DNA of 64,000 bases from Phyto melanocephala (taxonomy: Eukaryota; Arthropoda; Insecta; Diptera; Rhinophoridae), in the NCBI GenBank assembly GCA_941918925.1, contig OW799236.1:81804213-81868212 (forward strand), read 5' to 3'. The notes under the pieces were generated by a model. That model had not been told where the DNA came from, did no database searches, and saw only the letters and a list, made by a program, of their open reading frames with translations. Below are positions 48,019 through 57,121 of the stretch, in pieces. Both the position numbers and the translations under genes were made by a program. Each line of letters begins with the position of its first letter. Within the stretch, counting starts at the first letter, position 1.

Positions 48019-49196
48019 TTATACCCGCCACCAAATAAATGGTGGTGGTATATTTTGTCATTCCGTTTGTAACACATTGAAATATCCATTTAAGACCCCA
48101 GAAAGAATGTATATTCTGAATCGGAGTTTCATTTTATGACGATCTAGCTATGTCGGTCCGTCTGTTCGTCTGTTGAAAGCACGAAAAAGTTAGGGTGCTC
48201 ATATTTTGCCAGAATCTCTCTTATAGACAAGGTTTGTTTGGTATTGAAAATGGGCTAAATCGGAATATTAGGAAGAGAGTTATAGCTCGTACTGCAAGAT
48301 TAGGTCGAAAAAACGGTGTCCTTACAACACCGAATAAAATGGAATTGTGTCCAAACGCATTAACGTAGACTCATTAAACTTCAAATATATATTTCTTGAG
48401 AAAAAGCAATATTTTTTACTGAAAATTGCTTGAATCTAAAGAAGTTAGAGATAAAAATGTACGAAAATTTATACCGTATATATCGGTATATTAAAAATTT
48501 AACTGACAACATTAGATGTACGATTCCGAAATTTTGCAAACACTGCTTTTTGGTCAAAGGCTTTTTCTAACGGCAAATTAATGTGGCACGCCCACTTTTA
48601 CACTCACCTTCGGTATAACGCTTTATCTCAAATTCATATAAATTCTCTATTAATAAAGATTTTGGAATAATAAAGGGCTATTTTGAAACACCTAAGTTGT
48701 ACTCATTCGCAAAAAAAACATTGACACGCCTTCTATAACGCCCACTTTTCACGTTATCTACCGTTAATGAAATTTAAAAGCTCATAAAAGAGAAAAATTA
48801 GAGGTATGATGATGAAATTTGCTACAGATATCCTTCTAGTCAATATCGTTTAGGTGACACGCTCTCTTCTATATAATGGTTTATATTAAATTAATATAAT
48901 ATTTCTATGAACAAAGTTTTTGGAAGAATAAAGGACTCTATTTAAATATCTCAGATTTATTTATTAGCAGAAGCTATATTGACACGCCTACTTTAACGCC
49001 CACTTTCATTGAAAGTCTAACTTTACGAAAACATTTTACTAGCATATCGAAGTTATACAATATATTATATTTTAGTATAAAGAGATTATTCTATACCGAT
49101 TACTGTAACAAAATAATAAATATTGTGCTTTAAATGTACACAAAATTAGTGGTGGGTATAAAAGATTCGACACAGCCAAATTTAGTACTCTTACTT
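48019..49196 (-). repeat. Family B repeat, reversed, one unit
   Basis: Read on the minus strand it has the family B left end (near 49196; hairpin mutated to a TTTGGCTGTGTCGAA form), TTATACCCACCAC, a single copy of the VNTR-type unit, and the right end GGTGGCGGGTATAAAA near 48019. It is the only complete reversed B copy in the window. Confidence 0.75.
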
Positions 49197-49659
49197 CCTT
49201 TGTACTTATACTGATCCCCTTTGTTGTTTAGAACCTAAAAAATGTTGATTTTCGTTTGTAAATTGTAGGTTCAAACCAATTTGTTAGTTTTACTCAGCAT
49301 TAATTTTTGAGACTACAATTTGTAATTTGGTCGTTATTCATATCGTACATTTAAAGAAATTCATACTTTCTGAATTATTTTTTCTAAACCTTTTCTATTA
49401 AGTAGTAACTAATTTGTGCAACATTTTTTACGAATAGATATGAAGCCTATAAATTATTCCAGCGACGAAAAATTCTAATTTTTGTGTTAAAAATATATGA
49501 AAAAGAAACAGAGGCAATGGTGTTAATTTGGTAAATATCTCAGAACGTTATGCTCCTAGTATGCTGGTTTTCAATATCAATTACTCCCCTAATATTTTGG
49601 AAAGACTAATACTGCACACAGGTCTGTGCAACAATTGGCGGCTTCTCAGACAGTTGCTC

Positions 49660-50892
49660 GTACGTCCGATTCTCACTTATGGATCTCTGGTATGGTGGAC
49701 CGCAACAGGGCGTAAGTATGTTGTGGACCAGTTGTATAGAGTACAGAGATCGGCGTGCATTGGGATAACGGGAGTGATGCGAACTAGTCCTTCGGAGGCG
49801 CTGAACACTATGTTGCATCTCGTTCCCATAGATATTCATATATTGGCCACATCCGCAAGTAGTGCGGTGAGGCTTAATGCGACTGGATGTTGGAGGTCGA
49901 GGACGTATGGCCATGCGAGTATATTGGCCACGCTGCCTTCGAGCGTGAATCAACCCTCTGACTACATTACGCCCTACATGGATTTTGATGGGGCGTTCAG
50001 GGTTCTTATTCCCTCCAGGAGAGAGTGGAATGGGGGTCGCCTTTTGGGGAGTTTTGACACCAGGATCTATACTGACGGTTCGAGGATGGAATGTGGTGTT
50101 GGATCTGGTGTCTTCTCTGATGGACCGGAGATTGAACTCTCCTTCCGTCTTCCGGATGATTGCAGCGTTTTTCAGGCGGAAGTACTCGCTATCAGGGAAG
50201 CATGTAGGATACTGAATGACGGGAATATCCACGGGAGCATTGGAATATTTGTCGACAGTCAGGCGGCACTCTTGTCACTCAGGTCATACATTATTACGTC
50301 TAAATTAGTTGGCCAATGTAGAAAGGAACTGTCAAGGCTTGGTCAGCGGGCTGACGTTACTCTAGTTTGGATTCCTGCGCATAAGGGCCACTATGGTAAC
50401 GAGCGTGCTGATGAGCTAGCCAGGGGAGGATCTGCTCTGGATATCTCTAATGCAATTGCAGTTGCAATCCCGTTGGGGACTATTAAGAGCAGAATCTCCA
50501 GACACTTTCTCCGGAAGGCTGATAACAGGTGGCGTGGGCTGAGCACGTGTAAGGTGGCACGGCTTACGTGGCCCTCTTTTGATGCACGACGTACATTGCA
50601 ACTTACCAGTCGGAGTCGGAGGGACATATCGAGGTTGCTGGCGGTATTGACGGGTCACTGGATGTTAGGCAAACATGCAAGTCGGCTCGGACTCCCATCG
50701 AACGACCATTGTCGCAGTTGTCTGGATAGAGAGAAGGAGGAATCGGTTTTCCACTTTCTCTGCGAATGTCCTGCACTGGCGGCTAAGAGACACAGATTTC
50801 TGGGCGAACATATACTAGATGGCCTCTCTGCGATATCTGAAGTTGGACTGAATTATCTACTGAGATATCTCAGGGCCACGGGGTGGATCTAG
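49660..50892 (+). pseudogene. LINE ORF2 C-terminus with RNase H domain (truncated)
   Basis: The frame is open to its natural stop at 50892. It starts within the thumb region (RPILTYGSLVWWTATGRKY). It continues into an RNase H domain with the four acidic motifs visible: IYTDGSRMECG, VFQAEVLAIREA, IFVDSQAALLSL and GNERADELA, plus VWIPAHKGHYGN. A CCHC-type zinc motif follows (CRSCLDREKEESVFHFLCEC). RNase H in this position is typical of the R1/LOA/I group, not of the CR1-like LINE at 16-20 kb. No stop or frameshift is present, so the insertion is recent; it is dead only because of truncation. The upstream in-frame ATG at 49528 lies in the host repeat and is fortuitous. Confidence 0.85.
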
Positions 50893-51014
50893 TACCCTTA
50901 CTCTTGGATTTTATTCTGAGATACACTAGAAGCTGACGAGTGATGTGGTCCTGTCAAAACGGAGTCATACAGACTCTACTTGACTGTTGGCGTGCAGCGA
51001 ACTACCACGATAAC
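49660..51014 (+). mobile_element. 5'-truncated RNase H-type LINE with 13-bp target duplication
   Basis: CAGACAGTTGCTC occurs immediately before (49647-49659) and at the end of the insert (51015-51027), a perfect target duplication. Only the 3' part of ORF2 and about 120 bases of 3' UTR are present, the usual result of incomplete target-primed reverse transcription. The insert is clearly more GC-rich than its surroundings. It lacks a poly(A) tail. Confidence 0.85.
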
Positions 51015-52074
51015 CAGACAGTTGCTCAGATGGACAGATGCACATCGCTTAATCTACTTTTTTATTTCTTTTATTAAACTGAATAATTTAGTGAAAGAAT
51101 ATCACCATAGAAAATTTTACAGAAAATCGGAAGCATCAAAGAAATTTTCTGGATGATCAGAGTGGGAAAGTTATATTGATCCATAATGGCCGGCTTCACA
51201 ATATGATCGATAAAATATTACAATTCGAATGCCAGAAGTTACGAAGATTATTGCAGATTATTAAACATTTTTTTTTAATATTAATGCTTTTAAGACTTTT
51301 TTACAAAAATTAATATTATCCTTTTATCAGAGATGTGTAGAAACTGCTACACTTTTTATATAAGCTCATTGCCTTTTAAATGTTTTAAGGTATGTGCTAT
51401 TAGTATTGCTAGCCAACACTAGCTAATGTGCCATTAGGAATACATACATAAAGTTTATCATTTTGATGTAATTGTTATAAAATTGATTTAAATACAAATA
51501 GATCGTTTTTAATGAAAATAAACAATATTTTTTTTTAAACTTTCTTTAAAATAAACCATTCATAAGCCTTTATGAAAATAAATACTTATGGGGTCGACTA
51601 AGAATATTATAAAAATTACAAAAGGAGTGACTGAGCCATATACTTAGTCCCTCGGAACGACAAGTGAGAGGTATAAATATCGCAAAATTTGAACAGAGAA
51701 TGTTGTATAAAATTATTTATAGCAGAATAACGCTATCGAAATTAAAAAAAAAAACTATTTAAAATCTTTTATAAACTAAAAAATTTAAACAAAAATTTTC
51801 TACTAACCGGAAACTTATTTGTTTACAAACAGACACTTTATTAAAATTTATGAAAAATTTTTAATAGGCTAAATATAAATATTTTGAACAGTTAATTTTT
51901 AAAAATCTTAATTGAAAATTTTCTTTTCATAAATTAAATCTTCTATTTCTGTCTCCTTTTGTTTTAATATTCGTATTAAAATAAAATCGAAGAAATTGGT
52001 ACATTTCAATTCGTTTTTGTCTCTTAGTTGGAGATTAATCAAAGATAAAATGGTAAAGAACTATAAATCCTTAC

Positions 52075-52131
52075 CTGTCATAAGCAAAAAACAAGCTTCA
52101 TTACTACCACTCGTACACAAGAAATAACCAT
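52075..52131 (-). other. Candidate orphan coding exon, 57 bp
   Basis: On the minus strand a T/C-rich tract and AG precede 52131, and GTAAGG follows 52075. The 57 bases between read GYFLCTSGSNEACFLLMT with no stop and a protein-like composition. No neighbouring exon could be identified, so the gene, if real, has long introns or lies outside. I do not recognise the protein. Confidence 0.3.
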
Positions 52132-52620
52132 CTATTGATAAGTCAATATCATAAATTGAAAAATAGAAGAAAAAAAAGGACTAAAAACTAGAAACACATA
52201 GCATTAAATAAGTTAACGCTATATGTACTACGTAGCTCTTTTTTTGGGGGGAGTATGATACACTAGCCATAATGTCAACACTCAGCTATTAAGCCTAACA
52301 CAGACCTTGAGTATTGAAAGCATGTGTATATGTGTGTATAAGCAAAGTACTGCTTTACATTGCTTTATCATACTATAAAAGTATCACAAGCACCCAAAAA
52401 CAGTGTGACACAAACAGCATCAAATATATTTGCCAAAGAAACACAACACTGAGTATTAAACATCATAGTTCATCAACAGAGGCTTATCTGATGGAGACAC
52501 ATTACTCGCACTTGGTTGACCAGGGCAAGAAGACAAAAAACACACACCTACACATATTTACAATTTTATATACATACTTAAGCATTAGGTATAAAAAGCA
52601 GGCCTTTGTTTATATACATA
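52132..52620. other. Intergenic, no gene recognised
   Basis: AT-rich sequence; an open frame from 52314 continues into the Helitron and is not a gene. Confidence 0.5.
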
Positions 52621-53240
52621 CTAGAAAAGCCCGGCGCGCGTTGCTACGCTCCTTAATGAATAAAAATGCATTCTTAATTTTAATTAATTATCAAGAGCAA
52701 AAAGCTAAGACTTATAACTTTTTTTAATAGGCGTGGCACTGCCCACTTTTCTAATCACGAAACTGTATAGTCATGACAGCTCAATATGTGTGCAAAGTTT
52801 CAGAAAAATCGGTTGAGTTCAAGTAGCTGAAAGTGATAAGTTTTTTTATGGGCGTGACACTGCCCACTTTTCTAATCACGAAATTGTATAATCATGAGAT
52901 CTCAATATGTATGTGCAAAGTTTCAGAAAAATCGGTCCAGTGCAAGTCCCTCAAATTATAACTTTTTTTGTGGGCGTAGCCCTGCCCACTTTTATAATCA
53001 GGAAATTATATAGTCATGACAGCTCAATATGCGCGCAAAGTTTCAGAAAAATCGGTCAAGTGCAAGTAGCTAAAAATGATAGCTAATTTTCTATGGGCGT
53101 GGCACTGCCCATTTTTACCACCCATAAACACCTCCCGGAATGTGTACAGCAACTTGCCAAAGTTAGAGTCCGATCGGCTTTACAGTTTAGGAGTCTATAG
53201 CTAACACACACACACAGAGTTTCACTTTTATAAATATAGA
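52621..53240 (-). mobile_element. Non-autonomous Helitron, copy 3
   Basis: Minus-strand start TCTATATTTATAAAAGTG after A; end CGCGCCGGGCTTTTCTAG before T. About three full roughly 121-bp units plus a part, and a short CA tract. It is the shortest of the three copies. Confidence 0.85.
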
Positions 53241-53767
53241 TAGATAGATGTATGTGTATAGGTATTGGCATAAGGACATTAACTGCTGATAGTAACACCC
53301 ATACACTGTCATATGGAGACGCAAAGAAAAATATTGTAATATTCTATTATTCGTATTGGTATACTTTGATGAAGTGTCGAAGGAAAGGAAGAAAAGGCCC
53401 TTTTTTAAACTGACCCAAATGTGAAGTTATTCGAAGCCAAAATGTATGCAAAATCAGAGTCCCTTTTTGTATATACATTTCCTTTTTTATATCCTATAAA
53501 TTCGTTTGGAATTTTTTAATTTGTATACTCAACATTTAAATGTTAAATAATTATGTTTTGTTAATATGTTTGCTACAAGATCAAATATATTAGTTTTAAA
53601 TAAAATTAAATATTTTCAGAACAATAGCAAAACCTGTAGAATATAAAAAATTATAGCAACTGGTTAACGAGACTGTTAGAATCTCCGACATTTTGAATGG
53701 TATCAATATACGTTGATCGCTTTGATAAAGATTTTTTTAACAACACTTCCACCTTTTACTCCCTTAA
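53241..53767. other. Intergenic, no gene recognised
   Basis: AT-rich sequence with GATA repeats at the Helitron edge. Nothing else supportable. Confidence 0.5.
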
Positions 53768-53854
53768 GTCCGTATTCATAAAAAATATTTTATGTTTATT
53801 AAAGGCTTATTTGACAGATGTTGTAGAGAAATAATAATAATATGAATACGGCCC
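53768..53854. mobile_element. 87-bp MITE at TTAA
   Basis: Inverted ends GTCCGTATTCATA and TATGAATACGGCCC, with TTAA on both sides (53764-53767 and 53855-53858). It resembles the 31551-31767 MITE in target and in starting GGNCC, but the interior differs. Confidence 0.6.
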
Positions 53855-53869
53855 TTAACCTTTAGTCTG

Positions 53870-54740
53870 CCCGTGTGAAGGCTGAAATCAACTTTTAGAA
53901 AATTTTTTTTTTCACAAATCTGCCTTATATCAATCTTTTGGAACAAATCACTATTAACAGCCTCACATTTTTCTGAGATATGAGTGAATAAACATCGCTG
54001 TCTCTGTTTTCTTCCATATTTTTGCCACCAAACTTTATGTTTTATGCCCTGGGATAATTTATAAAAAAAACGTTACTTTTTATAGATACGCTATGCTTTT
54101 AAAACTATTTTGGAAAATTCAGTCAGTAATCGGCAAAGCTATAGGCAAAAGTTATTTGGAAAAATACATATTTCCTAAAATGCATCATGTTTCTCAAGTT
54201 CCCAAATATTTTTTGAGCACAAAATGGACTAAAAATTTCTAGCCATTGCTTTGAAAGTTATAAGTAAAAAAATCTAATTAAATTTAACTAAGATATAAGC
54301 ACCAAAATACAACTGCTTTGATGTTTTTTCTAAAAATATAATAAAATAAAATATATTTTAAGTTCATGATGGCCCCTGCGACCTCAAAATGGCGTCAAAT
54401 AAATTTATTTATTTATTAATTTTAAAGTATCACATAAAATGGATTGCCTAGTAGAATATAGTAAATTATGAAAATATTAATCCGAGATGGCGCCCTCAAT
54501 AAAATGCGTCAAATATAGTAATTTCGGACTTGTCCTCTTTAAGCCCCACAATATTAGCATTAAATGAAATGGCTTGACCAGTGAAATTAAAAATCAAAGA
54601 TATCTTAAGCCATTAATATGGGTATCAAATTAAAGGGCTTTACTAGTATAGTACAGGTTATTATATACAAAGTCAAGTTCAAAGATAGCGTCTTTAATAA
54701 TAAAGCAAATTGGCGTATAATATTAAATCTGAAATCTAGG
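53870..54740 (-). repeat. Family A repeat, reversed, cut by the Polinton
   Basis: Read on the minus strand it matches family A from the internal blocks (AAGCCCTTTAATTTGATACC near 54636) through GCAGTTGTATTTTGGTG to the AAAGTTGATTTCAGCC block near 53880. On the plus strand it is collinear with the copy at 11830-11900 up to AATCTGAAATCT, then stops abruptly at 54735-54740 where the Polinton begins. Confidence 0.75.
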
Positions 54741-55320
54741 AGTAGTATATTTGTGGGCTTTCTGGGACACCAAATTCATCCTTATGGAGATTCCATGAGG
54801 ATGAATTTTTGTTTTAAATTTTCATCCCAATGGTAATTTCCCATAAGGATGAATTTTTGTTAATAATTTAAAATATTCATCCCAATGGTAATTTCCATAA
54901 GGCTGATTTTTAATTTTTGGTTGATATGCATTTTGTTATTGGTTTGTTTGTCTCAAGTTTCAATTAAAATTTTTTTATTGTCTGCAATTTACTCATACGG
55001 ATGATTTTTTTGTTGTTAAAAATTTTTTTAAAATTGTAATATGAGAAAATGCAAAGGTAAATTATTATTTGTAAATACATATATAAATACTTACATATAT
55101 AAATATGTGTATACAAACTTACATGTTTTAGAAAATGTATGTGCAAAATTGTTTAAATAAGAATGTTAAGAGATGAATTTTCACAGATGAATAATTTAAG
55201 AGAAAATAATTTTTATTGAATGTAATTATAGTTTTCCATAAAGATGAATTTTATTTTTTAAAGATGAATAATTAAAGAGAAAATGATCGTTTGAGTGATT
55301 TTTATTAAAATAGTAAAGAG
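54741..55320. repeat. Polinton left terminal region with palindromic subterminal repeats
   Basis: After the AGTAGTATATTTGTGGGC start, a unit of about 55-60 bases recurs three times (54771-54920): TTCATCCnnATGG...CCATnAGGATGAA followed by TTTTTGTT. Each unit is itself an inverted repeat. More diverged GATGAATTTT/GATGAATAATT units follow near 55170-55290. Polinton terminal inverted repeats are hundreds of bases long, so this may be the left one; the matching right end is not in the window. Terminal protein priming by the polymerase is expected to start at the outer base. Confidence 0.6.
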
Positions 55321-55529
55321 GGATTGAATAAAAAAATATATGGAAATAAACTCAAGATATACTAAACCAACATTCTTAATTGATACAAAAATATATTAAA
55401 AAGTTACATGAGTATTTACATTCCTAATACTCAACCTATTTTTTAATTAGGTACCATTAAAAATTCCAAGAATGTATTAAAATGTCTTTAAAATTAAATT
55501 ATTAATTGTTAAAAAGTTGCTAAGTTAAC

Positions 55530-55817
55530 ATGTCGAGAAATATAATTCTTAAATTTTTGGAAGACTTCAACGGATATATTTTTATTGAACACCTTTGTCT
55601 TATTAATAATTTTTTAAAATTAACACAGAGTTGTAAAGACACTGAGGAAATACCTGTGCATGGAAAACACGGTGTTCATTACAAAAATTGTATTTGGGCA
55701 ACGGATTCCACAACTGAGGGTCCTGACACATGCAGATGTATGATATACGGGCAGAAAAAAATTTTTATAGAGAATCTAATAAGGAGATATTATTTATTGG
55801 AAAAACGTATAAAATAA
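55530..55817 (+). CDS. Unrecognised 95-residue Polinton protein
   Basis: I do not recognise this protein. It lies just inside the terminal repeat region and is transcribed inward. It has a protein-like composition: a hydrophobic, helical N-terminus (ILKFLEDFNGYIFIEHLCLI), then a segment with several Cys and His (HGKHGVHYKNCIW...TCRCMIYG) that could bind metal, and a charged C-terminal helix (ENLIRRYYLLEKRIK). The start at 55530 is the first ATG in the frame. Its position and intact frame in a high-A/T setting favour a real gene over chance. A role in regulation or host interaction is only a guess. Confidence 0.45.
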   Translation: MSRNIILKFLEDFNGYIFIEHLCLINNFLKLTQSCKDTEEIPVHGKHGVHYKNCIWATDSTTEGPDTCRCMIYGQKKIFIENLIRRYYLLEKRIK

Positions 55818-56405
55818 CATTTTGTACATATATACAATAATTTAAACATAATTTGTGTATCAGTTAATTAATTATTTATTCTACATTTTAAGTAAGCATT
55901 ATTAATAAACAAAATTTTTCAAAACATAAAACAAAATCTTCTTTTTTCACGTATGTAGATGTGTATATGAAATACATTTGTTGTTTTGTCGTGTGCTATA
56001 GCTGAAATGAAATTTAACGCTTTAATTTTATGATAACAAAGTTTTACATAAGACATTTGAAGTTTTATTATATTTTTTATTTCTTAAATTGCACTTTTAG
56101 TTGAAAAATAAGCTGAGTATATTTTTAAGTATTCTTGGAAGTTTTCCTGAAAGTTTATTGACTTTAAAATGTATTTTCTTTCAATTGTGTTAGACATAGT
56201 CATGATAATTTAAAAAATTGTAAGTTAACTAAAGAGACAAAATATGAAAGGTTGTTGACATTAGTAAACAAAATATTTACACTTTTGTTAGAATAGGTCA
56301 AGATTTTAGAATTTTGTATGAGTGTAAATTTTATGAATATGATAGAATTTTTCGTAACGTATTTAAACAATCAATCATTTTTAAAAAAACTGTGCAAGAA
56401 GCGAC
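55818..56405. other. Polinton spacer
   Basis: AT-rich, without a gene I can support. It probably contains the 3' end signals of the preceding gene and the promoter of the next. Confidence 0.45.
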
Positions 56406-56606
56406 ATGGATTTTCTTAAAAAACCTAAGGAAAACGCTGTAAGCAAAAACAACCAAAACGGAGAAAGGACAATAGAAAAGGAAAGGATACATATAGAGGA
56501 AGTGATCATCCTACCGCCAATAGACCTCCAACTATTCCTGGCATTATATGATGGGAATGACAACATTATTTTAAAAGCAGCGGAAAATTTTGAAGCGAAA
56601 AAATAA
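56406..56606 (+). CDS. Possible 66-residue Polinton protein
   Basis: A short, highly charged frame (many Lys, Glu, Asn) with a less charged segment VIILPPIDLQLFLALYDG in the middle. Unrecognised. It converges with the protease gene, whose stop is about 50 bases away. The middle segment looks more protein-like than the shadow frame on the other strand, but the small size leaves real doubt. Confidence 0.35.
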   Translation: MDFLKKPKENAVSKNNQNGERTIEKERIHIEEVIILPPIDLQLFLALYDGNDNIILKAAENFEAKK

Positions 56607-56659
56607 TCAACATCATTTTATTGTATTATTTGTTTATATATCTTTTTTTATTTTTATTT

Positions 56660-57121
56660 TCATAATTGTTTAAAAAAAAAAATCTTAAATAACCTTAGTA
56701 CTATTGTATCATTTTTATATAAGTTAAAATAATTAAAAATTCTTAATATTTGATTAAAAGATACATTTTTACTTCTTAAATAAATAAAAATACAGCAGTA
56801 TAAACCACATAAATTAGATGTTTCACTTTGAATTCGTCTTGTATTGCAGATGAAAGTTTTGGAATTTCTTCTTAAAAATGAAATGAATTGTTTAATAGGT
56901 GGTTGGCCAGCAGAGCAGAAGAATTCAGCTGCTTTATTTTTAGGAAAGTAAAATGCAACCCAATGCTGTCCAGGTTTATGTGATGGATCAGTGTTAGCAA
57001 TATAAAAACATGGTTTTTTAACTGATTTTGTTGGTAATTTATTGCATGCATAAACACCTTTAAATTTACTCTTTGTTATATTGTTTGAATTCAAAGTATT
57101 TTTTATTGTAATTGCATTCAT
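56660..57121 (-). CDS. Polinton adenain-like cysteine protease (PRO)
   Basis: In adenoviruses and, by homology, in Polintons this Ulp1/adenain-type protease processes structural proteins during maturation. The 153-residue product has His53 in GQHWVAFYF, the Gln98 of the oxyanion hole in RIQSE, and the nucleophile Cys105 in SNLCGLYCCIF. The acidic member of the triad normally sits in an F-F-D-S-type motif; here the motif reads EFFCSAGQPP with Cys69 in that place, while Glu66 lies three residues before. The ATG overlaps the stop of the capsid gene upstream as ATGA (57118-57121). This is the last gene of a five-gene minus-strand block. Confidence 0.85.
   Translation of the reverse strand: MNAITIKNTLNSNNITKSKFKGVYACNKLPTKSVKKPCFYIANTDPSHKPGQHWVAFYFPKNKAAEFFCSAGQPPIKQFISFLRRNSKTFICNTRRIQSETSNLCGLYCCIFIYLRSKNVSFNQILRIFNYFNLYKNDTIVLRLFKIFFFKQL

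Larger units (their letters stand above)
49200..51675 (+). repeat. Family A repeat split by a LINE insertion
   Basis: Internal family A sequence runs from about 49200 to 49659, then a LINE fragment, and resumes at 51015 with ACAGATGCACATCGCTTAATC. About 500 bases of unrecognised AT-rich sequence (51065-51560) intervene before the right-end block TTATGGGGTCGACTAAGAAT and GAGAGGTATAAAT. Confidence 0.65.

Noticed and set aside
49528..49659. In-frame N-terminal extension of the RNase H LINE frame
   Set aside because: The target duplication places the LINE start at 49660; the upstream codons are family A repeat.
49606..50658. Long minus-strand frames opposite the RNase H LINE
   Set aside because: They are shadows of the GC-rich sense frame, which has clear motifs.
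52314..52727. 137-codon open frame on the plus strand
   Set aside because: It runs from AT-rich spacer into the Helitron at 52621 and its product is not protein-like; the frame is fortuitous.
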